Assembly (NCBI GenBank): GCA_947497295.1
Contig: CANMFU010000010.1
Span: 1-64,000 of the forward strand
From: an uncultured Roseovarius sp.
GTDB taxonomy: Bacteria; Pseudomonadota; Alphaproteobacteria; Rhodobacterales; Rhodobacteraceae
DNA length: 64,000 nt
Direction of reading: 5' to 3'
Position 1 is the first letter of the stretch; every line of letters starts with the position of its first letter. The notes below the pieces were generated by a model, which did no database searches, was not told the DNA's origin, and saw only the letters and a list, made by a program, of their open reading frames with translations. The position numbers and the translations under genes were made by a program. Of the stretch, positions 8,234 through 16,950 are shown piece after piece.

Positions 8234-8587
8234 CTATTGTCCCTCAATGGCGCTCAGGATTTCGAAGCGATCCCGTGCGGTGGAAACCTGCACGGGAGAG
8301 AGTTGGGCGCGTGACTCATCTGCTCCGCCATTATCCCCATTGCGCACCAATGACACCGCCCTGACGGGAACGGATTTTTCCGTGTTATCAAAGGGGTTTG
8401 CGTGAACAGACCGAACCTCATAGACGCGCCGCCAGTCCAAAGTTGGGCTCTGAATGGCCCTCAGTCTCAGTTTGGGCGAACCTCGTCCGTTCCGGTTCGG
8501 TCCCGTTTTCCTGTTATCTTTCAATGGACTGTCGTCGAACCCCGCCAAAACCCAAACGCGCGTTCCGAATGATATCGACTGAAACAT
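8234..8587 (-). CDS. Hypothetical protein, doubtful
   Basis: A 117-codon open frame lies between the HTH gene and the recombinase remnant. I recognise no domain. The predicted protein is arginine- and serine-rich, with no membrane segment or signal peptide, and the start has no convincing ribosome site. The stretch may be noncoding DNA between two mobile remnants. It is listed because it is the longest frame in about 390 bases that otherwise hold no gene. Confidence 0.2.
   Translation of the reverse strand: MFQSISFGTRVWVLAGFDDSPLKDNRKTGPNRNGRGSPKLRLRAIQSPTLDWRRVYEVRSVHANPFDNTEKSVPVRAVSLVRNGDNGGADESRAQLSPVQVSTARDRFEILSAIEGQ
8271..8297. repeat. Inverted repeat with 8-bp arms
   Basis: TCCCGTGC (8271-8278) and GCACGGGA (8290-8297) are perfect complements around an 11-base spacer. 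The repeat lies 58 bases beyond the HTH gene, on the far side of the cassette from the 13-bp-arm repeat at 4106-4144. Both share a CGTGC/GCACG core. It could be a terminator-like hairpin or a cassette boundary site. Confidence 0.4.
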
Positions 8588-8609
8588 AGACAGAACACGC
8601 GGTAGGCGC

Positions 8610-8837
8610 GTTGCTCGGGACGCCCTCCTCTCTGGCGAGATCGGCGATGGTGGTGACGTCGCCGCGTTCCAGCTTGCGGCGCCAGTCCCACGCGCGGCCG
8701 ATAGCGCGCAAAAGCCGGGCGTACTGGCCGCGCTCCATAGCGACCTCGATCTCCTTGGGCGGCAGGATGCGCGGGCGGCCGCCGCGATTGCGCATAGTGA
8801 GCGGGATGTGGACGCGCAGGGTGTCGGGCTCGGCCAT
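8610..8837 (-). pseudogene. Recombinase-linked small protein, C-terminally cut
   Basis: From an ATG at 8837 the protein reads MAEPDTLRVHIPLTMRNRGG and RPRILPP, then LLRAIGRAWDWRRKLERG and TTIADLAREEGV. This matches a conserved small protein usually found directly after serine recombinases of this type. The resemblance ends at about 8615, and the remaining codons to 8514 are unrelated. Its ATG overlaps the stop of the recombinase remnant (TGATG). The usual continuation with a second HTH-like half is lost. Confidence 0.65.
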
Positions 8838-9405
8838 CACGCCACCTCCGGCTTGGACGGGGCCATCATTGCGGCAATCGCGCCCAAGCCCTCGTGGCGC
8901 AGATCGACCGCCAGCCCGGCGTCGCTGGCGGTGACGCGCGCCACCAGAAGCCTCACCACGCGGGCCTGTTCGGCCGGGATCAGCGCCTTCCACATGTCGT
9001 CGAACTGGGTGGGCGACGCGCTGATGTCCGCTTAGCCGAGGTCTGGCCGATCTTTGCGCAGGGTTCGCGACACCTGTGCTGCGACCTCCGGCGTGCGAAG
9101 CAGGCGGCGGATTTCGCCAACCACGGCATCCTCGACCATGCCACCCGGCAGGCGCTGCGGTCCGCGCAGCTCGGCCTTGGGGCGTTTCTTGATCACGTCC
9201 ATCGAAACCTAATTACGATAGCGCCGCGTGCCTTTTTGCGTGTGATGCGGACATATGGCCACGCCTGTCCCGGTGATGATCCGCCCGCGCAGCAGCCCCG
9301 ATGAGGATTCCTGAGCCGCTGCCTTCCTGAGATACCGGTTGTTCGCGATCACCTCATGCACATCGTCCCAGGGCGTCTCGTCGATGATCGCGTCGTGCTG
9401 GCAGG
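8837..9405 (-). pseudogene. Serine recombinase, C-terminal part, two nonsense codons
   Basis: This is a C-terminal remnant of a large serine recombinase. Readable segments are AIIDETPWDDVHEVIANNRY, SSSGLLRGRI, then TAG at 9209-9211 in the RYRYYVS-like region. They continue with VIKKRPKAELRGPQRLPGG and EDAVVGEIRRLLRTPEVA, then TAA at 9032-9034, and then QFDDMWKALIPAEQARVVRL and VARVTASDAGLAVDLRHEG to the end. The two stops are in the same frame, 59 codons apart. It is not the missing half of the fragment at 1672-2174, because the order on the minus strand is C-terminal piece first. It therefore marks a second, separate recombinase element. Confidence 0.8.
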
Positions 9406-9848
9406 GATATCAACGACACTCCGCAAGCAGGTGAGTCGGCTGCCCACCGACAGCGCAGACCCTATTGAAAACTATCGGAAATTGCCAGAATACGTGTTTG
9501 ATTTAACATTGCCCGATCCGAGCTCCGTTGAGTTCTGGCCGTGCCGGGCGGGCTGCCATTTTAGCAATCCGTTTTTGATACCAGAGTCTCAGAATTACCA
9601 TTTTTGATTTTCGCTGCTTGCGGCGTTCCTGACATCAAGGCACCTCTAACCGACCAGATCGACAGGACGCTATGGATGCAGAGCGATGGACCAAACCCCG
9701 ATCATGCGTTAACTTTCGAAGAAGTTACACACATGAGCGCGATGGGGCACGCCACCGGCAAAATCCGGGGGGTGGTTTGTCAGGCAAAGATCCGGTCAAG
9801 TGTTTTGAAACGCGCGGCACCCGGCGAAACACGGAAGGCGAACATACC
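9406..9848. other. Intergenic, no gene recognised
   Basis: About 440 bases lie between the recombinase remnant and cysK. Short open frames exist on both strands, but none has a recognisable domain or good ribosome site. The stretch includes AT-rich sequence unlike its neighbours and may be decayed mobile DNA. The cysK promoter should lie in its right end. Confidence 0.4.
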
Positions 9849-10919
9849 ATGACGGACCCCAGAATGACCCATGGGCGCGGGCGGCTTTTCGACAGTGTTC
9901 TTGAAACGGTTGGCGATACCCCATGCATCCGAATCAACACGCTCGCGCCCGGTCATGTGCGGCTTTATGTCAAGGCAGAGGCGTTCAATCCGGGCGGATC
10001 GGTCAAGGACCGGCTTGCGGTCAATATCATCGAAGCGGCGGAACGCAGCGGGGCGCTAAAACCCGGTCAGACCGTGGTCGAGGCCACCAGCGGCAATACC
10101 GGCATCGGGCTGGCCATGGTCTGCGCCCAAAAGGGGTATCCGCTTGTCATTACCATGGCCGAAAGCTTCTCGGTCGAGCGGCGCAAGCTGATGCGGATGC
10201 TGGGCGCGCAGGTCGTGCTGACGCCGCGCGCAGACAAGGCCATGGGCATGTATCGCAAGGCGATGGAGCTGGCCGAAAAGAACGGCTGGTTTCTGGCGCA
10301 TCAGTTTGAAACCGAGGCGAACGCGCAGATCCACGAAACGACAACGGCGCGCGAGATCATCGGCGATTTCAAAGGCGACCGGCTGGATTATTTCGTGTCG
10401 GGCTATGGCACCGGCGGCACCGTGACCGGCGTGGCGCGCGTCCTGCGGCGCGAGCGCCCGGAAACCCGGATCATCCTGAGCGAGCCGACCGAAGCGCCGC
10501 TGGTCGGCAGCGGCCGCGCGCAGGAGCGCGCGCCGGATGGCACCGCCGCCAGCAGCCATCCGGATTTCGCGCCACATGCCATTCAAGGCTGGACGCCCGA
10601 CTTTGTCCCGCTGGTTCTGCAAGAGGCCATCGACAACGCCTATTATGATACGCTGATCCCGGTCAGCGGCGCGGATGCGGTCGCGTCGGCCAAGGCGCTG
10701 GCGCAGAAGGAGGGGATTTTTACCGGTATTTCCGGCGGAGCCACCTTCGCGGTCGCGCTCCAGATCGCGGCCCAGGCCGCGCAGGACTCGGTTATTCTGT
10801 GCATGCTTCCAGACACAGGGGAGCGTTATCTGAGCACACCGCTGTTTGACGAAATTCCCGAAGACATGACCGAGGCGGAACGGATTTTGTCCCGATCCAC
10901 CCCCGGCTACCAGATGTAG
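9849..10919 (+). CDS. cysK: Cysteine synthase
   Basis: A PLP enzyme of 356 residues that makes L-cysteine from O-acetylserine and sulfide in the cytoplasm. The PLP lysine lies in NPGGSVKDR (Lys53), the substrate loop is EATSGNTGIG and the phosphate-binding loop is GYGTGGTVTG. The C-terminus carries MLPDTGERYLSTPLF as in cysteine synthases. It is somewhat longer than the 310-320 residues of enteric CysK because of a C-terminal extension (EDMTEAERILSRSTP), which is common in Rhodobacteraceae. I chose the ATG at 9849 because GGAAGG precedes it. The open frame to 9672 has no family match. It stands alone, followed by a membrane protein gene 22 bases downstream. Confidence 0.93.
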   Translation: MTDPRMTHGRGRLFDSVLETVGDTPCIRINTLAPGHVRLYVKAEAFNPGGSVKDRLAVNIIEAAERSGALKPGQTVVEATSGNTGIGLAMVCAQKGYPLVITMAESFSVERRKLMRMLGAQVVLTPRADKAMGMYRKAMELAEKNGWFLAHQFETEANAQIHETTTAREIIGDFKGDRLDYFVSGYGTGGTVTGVARVLRRERPETRIILSEPTEAPLVGSGRAQERAPDGTAASSHPDFAPHAIQGWTPDFVPLVLQEAIDNAYYDTLIPVSGADAVASAKALAQKEGIFTGISGGATFAVALQIAAQAAQDSVILCMLPDTGERYLSTPLFDEIPEDMTEAERILSRSTPGYQM

Positions 10920-10941
10920 CGGCGGCTCTGGCGGATCGCCA

Positions 10942-11601
10942 ATGATGAGACGTTACTTTGCAATTGACATGCCGGCCTTGCTGTTTGCGCGCAATACGCT
11001 GATTTTCAGTGTGCTCGGTTTGCTGCCGGTTCTGATAATTTTCGTTGCCAAGACACCCGGTTTCAGCGGCATGCTGCTTGGCGGCGGCCCGGCCCTCGGC
11101 CGGTTTTTGCGGCAGGTCGTCACCAATGGGCTGCCTGCCGTATTCATTGTGAACTATGTCAGCTTTTTTCTCTTCGCCCTCATTACGGGCAGGCCCGGCA
11201 CGGGCTATGGGATCAGCCTCGTGCTTTGGGTTGATTTTCCCGTCCGCATCGCCGGCTTTATCGCCTTGCATGCGGTGATCTATACCCTGTCAGCGGATCT
11301 GTTTGGATCGTTCGGCGGCAACCGCGCGACGGCGCTTGGCGTTGTCGCGCCAACGCTGGCGCGGTCGGCTTTCTTCGAAAACATCTCTGGCGCCTATCTC
11401 TACGCGACATTGATCAGCGCGCTGCCGCTCTATATCGCGTCGATCGAAAGTTCTGCCAGGCTCGGCGCGCTCGCCAACAGATTTCCCGGCCGATCCGGAC
11501 CTGTGCTGCTGGCCGTGGCGCTCTTTGGTTTCACCGTCCTGATGCTGACTGTATTCGCAGCGATGCTGGATCTGGCGGGTCTGGCCGATCACCGTCATTA
11601 G
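10942..11601 (+). CDS. Integral membrane protein, function unknown
   Basis: This 219-residue protein has about five hydrophobic segments: near residues 12-36, 62-83, 92-115, 145-165 and 188-212. There are short polar loops and no signal peptide. I do not recognise the family. It starts 22 bases after cysK on the same strand, so it may be co-transcribed, but no functional link to cysteine synthesis is visible. Confidence 0.65.
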   Translation: MMRRYFAIDMPALLFARNTLIFSVLGLLPVLIIFVAKTPGFSGMLLGGGPALGRFLRQVVTNGLPAVFIVNYVSFFLFALITGRPGTGYGISLVLWVDFPVRIAGFIALHAVIYTLSADLFGSFGGNRATALGVVAPTLARSAFFENISGAYLYATLISALPLYIASIESSARLGALANRFPGRSGPVLLAVALFGFTVLMLTVFAAMLDLAGLADHRH

Positions 11602-11715
11602 CCACCGCAAAAGTAGGCGAAGAGGTGGACATTCCCCGGCTGTATCGAACGCACCAGGGTGGTGATGTAAATGGCAGCGGCGTTAAGCGCCATGAGGCTG
11701 GCGATCAGAACAATC
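11598..11715 (-). pseudogene. MFS drug-transporter-like N-terminal scrap
   Basis: The frame reads IVLIASLMALNAAAIYI before drifting into unrelated codons and a stop. A second scrap at about 49640-49745 reads LIASLMALNAAAIDIFIPAL. That pattern is the first transmembrane helix of Bcr/CflA-type multidrug MFS transporters (ALNALAIDIMLPALP-like). Only about 15 codons are alike, so this is a relic and the family call is tentative. Confidence 0.3.
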
Positions 11716-11789
11716 AGTTCCCATACTGAGATTTCGCGCGTCTGACGATGAACCGTATGATCGGAAGGTCTTGGCTGACCAATAGCTTT

Positions 11790-11935
11790 CGCAGGTGCTG
11801 TTCATCGGCTGCCTTGGTGGGTTTCAACTCACAACGGCGCAGCAGATCGTGAACATAGCCCTTGTTCTGTGCGGCGCACTGCCGGGCCAGCTTGTCGTAC
11901 TCGCTGTTGGCGGTCGGCAGGCGCAGCTTCTTTTG
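11790..11935 (-). pseudogene. istB: IS21 helper ATPase IstB, N-terminal scrap
   Basis: KKLRLPTANSEYDKLARQC and AAQNKGYVHDLLRRCEL match the N-terminal domain of IstB from IS21-family elements (LRLPTFLSEYDKLARQCA-like). The P-loop domain that should follow is absent. It is embedded in a 143-codon open frame (11714-12145) whose other parts show no similarity. A C-terminal IstB scrap of the opposite orientation lies near 55627-55810. Confidence 0.55.
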
Positions 11936-12141
11936 ACGACTTTCCGTTGAACGGACCCCTTGCGAACACCTTTGGCCATAGACTGCCAAAATCCGACCGG
12001 CTTTGACGAGGACTTTTGACGTGGTCAGATATTCGTCTTTGCGTGGGGTAGGCGGGAAGCGGCGATCATGAGCGTTTGTAGAATGGGCGTGGTGGCATTG
12101 GCATGTTTTTGGGCAAGAATAGCCAACCGCCGCTTCCGGCT

Positions 12142-12489
12142 TCAAACGTTGGGTGGCCCGCCATTGCCGACACTATCAGAGAACATCGCGACAAGCTTGG
12201 CATCCTCTGTGCTTGGCTGATCCCGATGGCGTAACTCGGCACGCAAAAAATCTGCGAGTTGCAGGGCCGCGTCCTGCAAGGTCTCTCTTGGCAGGGCAAT
12301 CTGCACAGCCTCAGGTGTGGAGGCAATAAAGAGGCAAATTTGCACGTTGCTGTCATCACGTGCCAGAACCAGATCCGATAGAATGCGGCTTTGTGGCGCC
12401 AGCGCAGGGTTGAGCAACCGTGCGGGGCGGCAGGCGACGGAGTCCGCGATCAGTATTTCTCCGGCCGCCTCCCGTGATACGCGAACCAT
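12142..12489 (-). CDS. Hypothetical protein
   Basis: This 115-residue open frame has a plausible soluble protein composition (QICLFIASTPEAVQIALP, TLQDAALQLADFLRAELRHR). No domain, signal peptide or membrane segment is recognised. It lies downstream of nsrR and a further small frame on the same strand, so it could be the last gene of that transcript. Codon usage looks like that of the neighbouring genes. Confidence 0.4.
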   Translation of the reverse strand: MVRVSREAAGEILIADSVACRPARLLNPALAPQSRILSDLVLARDDSNVQICLFIASTPEAVQIALPRETLQDAALQLADFLRAELRHRDQPSTEDAKLVAMFSDSVGNGGPPNV

Positions 12490-12515
12490 CCCGATAGTAG
12501 CATCCTGACACCATG

Positions 12516-12755
12516 CTAGAGCGGCGGCACCATCCCGAGCGGGCGGAACCGGTTCAGCCCTGCGGCGCGGACCTGAACCCTGAAAATCAGGCGATCAAAG
12601 TCGCGCGGCATGAGACGCTGACCGCATCCCTTCACGCTGTGTATCCCAGACAGAAACTGGGCAACCAGACCGTCGCGCGGCGTTAGCGTCGCGGCTTTCG
12701 CGACGATGTCCACGACGATCCGGAACATGTCACGACCAGTTTCAATCGCAGGCAT
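12516..12755 (-). CDS. Small hypothetical protein
   Basis: A 79-codon frame starts 18 bases after the nsrR stop on the same strand. The N-terminal half (MPAIETGRDMFRIVVDIV, AKAATLTPRDGLVAQFLSG) looks protein-like. The C-terminal half is rich in arginine and may be read-through of noncoding sequence. No family is recognised. Confidence 0.3.
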   Translation of the reverse strand: MPAIETGRDMFRIVVDIVAKAATLTPRDGLVAQFLSGIHSVKGCGQRLMPRDFDRLIFRVQVRAAGLNRFRPLGMVPPL

Positions 12756-12772
12756 CGCATTCTTTTATTCTG

Positions 12773-13192
12773 TCAAGCGGCGGCCACGTCTCCGGACCAC
12801 GCGCAGTCAGCGACTGTCGAGCGGTCGAGGGCCGTCAGAAATACCTCCTGCGCTGCCAAAAGGCGGGGCTTCAGAAGGCAGCGCGGCTTCAGAACGCAAC
12901 TGCCGCCATCCGCCTGACAGCATTCGACAAGCGCAAAGCGCCGCTCGAGGTGGCGCACGACGCTGCCGAGACCGATCTGGTCCGCATCCCGCGCAAGGCT
13001 GACGCCGCCGCCAGCACCCCGCTGCGTGATGACAAAGCCTCCGCGCGCCAGATCTTGTACGACCTTGGTCAGATGGTGCTGCGATACCTGAAACTGCGCC
13101 GCCAGATCGGCGGTGCTGAACCGCTCTTCCGGAGAACTTGCAAGGCGCATGAGAATCCTCAATCCGTAATCGGTAAAAGTCGCAAGGCGCAT
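12773..13192 (-). CDS. nsrR: Rrf2-family nitric-oxide-sensing repressor NsrR
   Basis: An iron-sulfur transcriptional repressor of 139 residues that loses DNA binding when its cluster reacts with NO. The winged helix occupies residues 1-80 (MRLATFTDYGLRILMRLAS, QHHLTKVVQDLARGGFV, RGAGGGVSLA). The cluster motif C-x6-C-x5-C is visible in CCQADGGSCVLKPRC near residue 95, and FLTALDRSTVAD closely resembles the end of known NsrR proteins. I chose the ATG at 13192 because the family begins M-x-L-T-x-FTDYGLR there. It diverges from the di-iron repair gene dnrN, a typical NsrR target, and should bind the shared promoter region. Confidence 0.88.
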   Translation of the reverse strand: MRLATFTDYGLRILMRLASSPEERFSTADLAAQFQVSQHHLTKVVQDLARGGFVITQRGAGGGVSLARDADQIGLGSVVRHLERRFALVECCQADGGSCVLKPRCLLKPRLLAAQEVFLTALDRSTVADCAWSGDVAAA

Positions 13193-13239
13193 CGGCACTC
13201 CCTTAATCAGTATTGACAATGCCTATTATAGGGCGCCAT

Positions 13240-13262
13240 AATTGGTATTGTAAACTCCAATT
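13240..13262. promoter_or_regulatory. Candidate operator in nsrR-dnrN promoter
   Basis: AATTGG (13240-13245) and CCAATT (13257-13262) form a perfect dyad around TATTGTAAACT, within the 134 bases between the nsrR and dnrN start codons. The surrounding stretch is notably AT-rich. The dyad could bind NsrR or an FNR/NnrR-type activator, although it fits neither consensus cleanly. Confidence 0.4.
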
Positions 13263-13326
13263 CAAGTGATGTGCTGGTCGGTTGCGAATTGATTCCGCTC
13301 TGGCCCGTGCGATACCGGAGCGTCTC

Positions 13327-14004
13327 ATGTCTTGTGATCCAGACTCGTTCAGCGCTCAATCCGTTGGTCATATCGCTGCCCACCTGCCCGGTGCGACAGG
13401 CGTCCTTCTCCAATTCGACATTGACTTGCGCACCCATGGCGAGATGACGCTGCAAGAGGCGGCAGACCGGCGCGGGCTGGACCTGGAGCAGATCACCGAT
13501 GCGCTGGCGGCGCTGGACACGAGCGCCGGACCCGAGGCGCCGCAGGAGACAAGCGCCCTGATCGAGCATATCCAGACCCGATATCGCGAGACACACAGGC
13601 GCCAATTGCCAGAGCTGCTGGCCCTGTCGCGCAAGGTCGAAACCGTGCATGCCGACCACCCTGAAGTTCCCGCCGGGCTGGCCGATCTGCTGGAACAGAT
13701 GATCGGCGACATGGAGGTGCATATGAAAAAGGAAGAGCTGATCCTCTTTCCGGCGATGCGCAACCGTTCCGCAGGCGGGTTGGGCGCGCCGATCAGCCAG
13801 ATGCGCCATGACCACGACGATCACGACCGCGACCTGCAGCATGTCCATGCTCTGACCGGCGGCTGCATCCCACCCGAAGATGCCTGCCAGACCTGGCAGG
13901 CGCTCTATGCGGGCTTGGCGCAGTTCAAGGCCGATCTGACAGAGCATATCCACCTGGAGAACAACATTCTTTTCCCGCGGTTCGAAGGCATCCCGCACGC
14001 GTGA
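13327..14004 (+). CDS. dnrN: Di-iron iron-sulfur-cluster repair protein (RIC/YtfE type)
   Basis: A hemerythrin-like di-iron protein of 225 residues that repairs iron-sulfur clusters after nitrosative or oxidative damage. The iron-ligand set is visible as THRRQLPELL, VHADHPE, EVHMKKEELILFP, MRHDHDDHD and EHIHLENNILFP. The N-terminal ScdA-type domain keeps its fold pattern (SVGHIAAHLPGATGVL) but lacks the DYCCGG cysteine pair of YtfE: the region reads FDIDLRTHGEMTL. I chose the ATG at 13327 over 13282 because GGAG lies six bases upstream and the family starts near there. It diverges from nsrR and is followed after 33 bases by ctaD. Confidence 0.9.
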   Translation: MSCDPDSFSAQSVGHIAAHLPGATGVLLQFDIDLRTHGEMTLQEAADRRGLDLEQITDALAALDTSAGPEAPQETSALIEHIQTRYRETHRRQLPELLALSRKVETVHADHPEVPAGLADLLEQMIGDMEVHMKKEELILFPAMRNRSAGGLGAPISQMRHDHDDHDRDLQHVHALTGGCIPPEDACQTWQALYAGLAQFKADLTEHIHLENNILFPRFEGIPHA

Positions 14005-14037
14005 CTTTGATCCGCCCATCGTGAAAGGGGAGGTCCG

Positions 14038-15702
14038 ATGAGCGAAGCAACAGTGAACGAAGGCTATGACCGGCGCGGTTTTTTCACCCGCTGGTTCATG
14101 TCCACCAACCACAAGGACATCGGCGTTCTCTACCTGTTCACCTCGGCCGCCGTCGGGCTGATCGCGGCAGCGCTTTCGGTCTTCATGCGGATCGAGTTGA
14201 TGGAGCCGGGGGTGCAATACATGTGCCTTGAAGGCCTGCGGTTCTGGCCTTCGGCGGCGGATTGCACACCGGACGGGCATTTGTGGAACATCATCGTCAC
14301 CTATCACGGCATCCTGATGATGTTCTTCGTTGTGATTCCGGCGCTCTTCGGCGGTTTCGGCAATTATTTCATGCCGCTCATGATCGGCGCGCCAGACATG
14401 GCCTTTCCGCGGCTGAACAACCTCAGCTATTGGCTGTTCGTCGCAGGCACCAGCCTTGCGGTGGGGTCGTTTTTTGCGCCGGGCGGGGATGCATCGCACG
14501 GTGCCGGAGTGGGCTGGACGCTTTATGCGCCGCTATCGGTGAAAGATGGCGGGATCTCGATGGATTTGGCGATCTTCGCCATCCACGTCTCTGGGGCCAG
14601 TTCGATCCTGGGTGCGATCAACATGATTACCACATTTCTCAACATGCGCGCGCCGGGGATGTCCCTGTTCAAGGTGCCGCTCTTTGCGTGGTCGATCTTC
14701 ATCACTGCGTGGATGTTGTTGATGGCGGTGCCAGTGCTGGCCGGCGCGGTGACGATGCTGCTGGTCGACCGCAACTTTGCCACGACATTTTTCGAGCCGT
14801 CGGGCGGGGGGGACCCAATGCTTTATCAGCACCTGTTCTGGTTCTTTGGACACCCCGAGGTTTACATCGTTGTCCTTCCCGGATTTGGCATCATCAGCCA
14901 CGTCATCGCGACGTTTTCGCGCAAGCCGATCTTTGGCTACCTGCCGATGGTCTGGGCGCTGATCGCTATCGGCACCATGGGATTTCTGGTTTGGGCGCAT
15001 CATATGTTCACTGTCGGCATGTCGATCACGCAGCAGAGTTTCTTTCAGATCGCATCGGTCACGATCGCGGTGCCGACGGGGATCAAGATATTCTCGTGGC
15101 TGGCGACGATGTGGGGCGGGTCGATCCAGTTCAAGACGCCGATGCTGTTCGCCATCGGGTTCATCTTTCTGTTTACCGTTGGCGGCGTAACCGGCGTCGT
15201 CGTGGCGCAGGCCGGTCTGGACCGGGCCTATCACGACACCTATTATGTGGTGGCCCATTTCCACTATGTGATGAGCCTCGGCGCGGTGTTCGCGCTGATC
15301 GCCGGGGTCTATTATTGGCTGGCCAAGATGTCGGGGCGGCAATACCCGGAATGGGCGGGCAAGCTGCATTTCTGGATGTTCTTCATCGGTGCCAACCTGA
15401 CATTCTTCCCGCAGCATTTCCTGGGGCGTCAGGGTATGCCGCGCCGCTACATCGACTACCCCGAGGCGTTCGGCCTGTGGAATGCCGTTTCGAGCTGGGG
15501 CGCGCTGCTGTCCTTCGCGTCGTTCCTGCTGTTCATCGGGATCGTCTTCTACACACTTCTGGCAGGCAAGCGCGAGACGCGCGCGAGCTATTGGAACGAC
15601 TATGCCGATACGCTGGAATGGACCCTGCCATCGCCGGTGCCGGAGCATACGTTCGAAAAGCTTCCCCAGCCCGCAGATTGGGACAGACGTCTTTCAGAAT
15701 GA
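14038..15702 (+). CDS. ctaD: Cytochrome c oxidase subunit I (aa3 type)
   Basis: Catalytic subunit of the terminal oxidase: 554 residues, 12 membrane helices, holding haem a and the haem a3-CuB site, where O2 is reduced and protons are pumped. CuB ligand and Tyr motif [14 protein letters not shown], the [13 protein letters not shown] region and [14 protein letters not shown] are intact. The loop [11 protein letters not shown] is typical of Rhodobacter-type CtaD. AAAGGGGAGG precedes the ATG. No subunit II, III or assembly gene is near, so it must pair with subunits encoded elsewhere. Placement directly after dnrN under an NsrR-type control region suggests an extra copy made under NO or low-oxygen stress. 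This is inference. Confidence 0.93.
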   Translation: MSEATVNEGYDRRGFFTRWFMSTNHKDIGVLYLFTSAAVGLIAAALSVFMRIELMEPGVQYMCLEGLRFWPSAADCTPDGHLWNIIVTYHGILMMFFVVIPALFGGFGNYFMPLMIGAPDMAFPRLNNLSYWLFVAGTSLAVGSFFAPGGDASHGAGVGWTLYAPLSVKDGGISMDLAIFAIHVSGASSILGAINMITTFLNMRAPGMSLFKVPLFAWSIFITAWMLLMAVPVLAGAVTMLLVDRNFATTFFEPSGGGDPMLYQHLFWFFGHPEVYIVVLPGFGIISHVIATFSRKPIFGYLPMVWALIAIGTMGFLVWAHHMFTVGMSITQQSFFQIASVTIAVPTGIKIFSWLATMWGGSIQFKTPMLFAIGFIFLFTVGGVTGVVVAQAGLDRAYHDTYYVVAHFHYVMSLGAVFALIAGVYYWLAKMSGRQYPEWAGKLHFWMFFIGANLTFFPQHFLGRQGMPRRYIDYPEAFGLWNAVSSWGALLSFASFLLFIGIVFYTLLAGKRETRASYWNDYADTLEWTLPSPVPEHTFEKLPQPADWDRRLSE

Positions 15703-16139
15703 CCAGATGTAGTCTGTCGCGGCCACCACGCACGCCGTAAAGCTGAGGAAGGGTTGCTGCCCGAGCTGGTCGCCCTGCTCAAGAGGGGCGCGACGGTTTC
15801 TCAGGTCGATCTCACCATTTCTGGCCGAGGCCGACCCAGCGCGAACGAGCCGATCCAACTCCTCTTGGTGCCTGACGATCTTTCGCGAGTCTGGATGTCA
15901 GAGAAATCTGCCGTGGACGTAAAACTTGATCGGGCGCCGGACGCTGAAATTGGCGAACGTATCGTCGCTGTGGCCGCTGAATATATCAGTCAGGATAGCT
16001 GTCGTCGCCGGATTCGACACCGAATATCCGCAAGGGTGCATTTGACCGCGCGGTATCGGCGCGCGGCCGTGGCCGTCGATCGCGGATTGTGCTAGCGACG
16101 ACGCGACAATCAAGGCGGTGAACTTCACGCCCTGCCGGG
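15703..16139. other. Region without a recognised gene
   Basis: About 440 bases follow ctaD. One frame (15754-16095, plus) reads LLPELVALLKRGATVSQVDL, QLLLVPDDLSRVW and IGERIVAVAAEYI, and looks partly protein-like, but it has no family match and ends in arginine-rich nonsense. It is probably degraded coding sequence. Confidence 0.3.
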
Positions 16140-16690
16140 CCATCCAATCGCCCCGCAGGTCAGATCACTCGGGACGGCGATATCATCGAGGTGAGCGCAC
16201 AGGATGTCCGTTCGCCCGATCCGGTGTCGAACCGGGTCTTGCAGGACGCCATCGCCGACACGCTGTCGGCGGCATCTGCCGACGGCAGAATACTGTCGGT
16301 GTCGCGCTGCAAAAGGGTTCGGGATGCCAGCGCCATATCGGTCGTCGTCTGCGCCCTCGCGCAATCTGGCGATGATTGCGCCGGACGCACGCATGTCGCG
16401 TTGTTCCTGTCGCCACCCGACCAGAGCCGCCGCGTCCCGAGGCGTTGCTGATCGATCTTTTCGGCCTGACACCGACCCAAGCGCGCGCCGCCGGCGCTTT
16501 GGCAGGCTGCACCCGTGCCGCCGCCGTGGGGGCGTGTCACAGACGACCATTTCGTTTCGCATGCGCAACCTGTTTCAAAAGACCGCCAATAACCGGCAGG
16601 CCGACATGATTGCTCTCATTCTGGCGGGACAAATGATGATACGCTCGCACTGGACGGGCCGACTGTCGCCTCGGCATGCCGACACTATGT
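16140..16690 (+). pseudogene. LuxR-type HTH regulator with frameshifts
   Basis: Three frames must be joined to read one protein. They are GQITRDGDIIEVSAQD with RVLQDAIADTLSAASADGR and VALFLSPPDQSRRV; then EALLIDLFGLTPTQARAAGA; then GVSQTTISFRMRNLFQKT and NNRQADMIALILAGQMM. The last two pieces are the LuxR-type DNA-binding domain (FGLTPTQAR...VSQTTISFRMRNLFQKT). Frame changes lie near 16437 and 16530. The N-terminal sensor region is not recoverable. A working regulator of this kind would have been about 250-350 residues long. Confidence 0.6.
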
Positions 16691-16950
16691 AACTCTCTGC
16701 ACGGGTGATGATCAAAACAAGGCTTTGACGTCATTCCTTGTTATGGAACCAGAACGGGCCGCGCGGGACTGCTGGCGGACGGGGCGGCAAAATGGCAAAG
16801 CTAAGGGTCGACGACCATGTAAAATGAAATTCCGACGCGGGCCTTGTGACCGGCGAGATCAGCCAGGGTCGTACCAGTGATTTAGATTGCAAGGGACCGA
16901 ACCGCGCCGGGTTTGACGGAGCGCATCAATACCCCGATATCGCCGGTCCC
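16691..16950. other. Short decayed stretch
   Basis: The minus strand reads TLADLAGHKARVGISFYMVV to a stop at about 16816, which looks like the tail of a lost protein. No start or family can be assigned. The BASS-like gene ends at 16951. Confidence 0.25.

Noticed and set aside
13207..14499. 430-codon minus-strand open frame opposite dnrN and the start of ctaD
   Set aside because: It mirrors two strongly recognised plus-strand genes and is rich in Arg, His and Gln, as antisense frames of GC-rich genes are. No domain is visible.
14533..15648. 371-codon minus-strand frame opposite ctaD
   Set aside because: Antisense shadow of ctaD with no family pattern.
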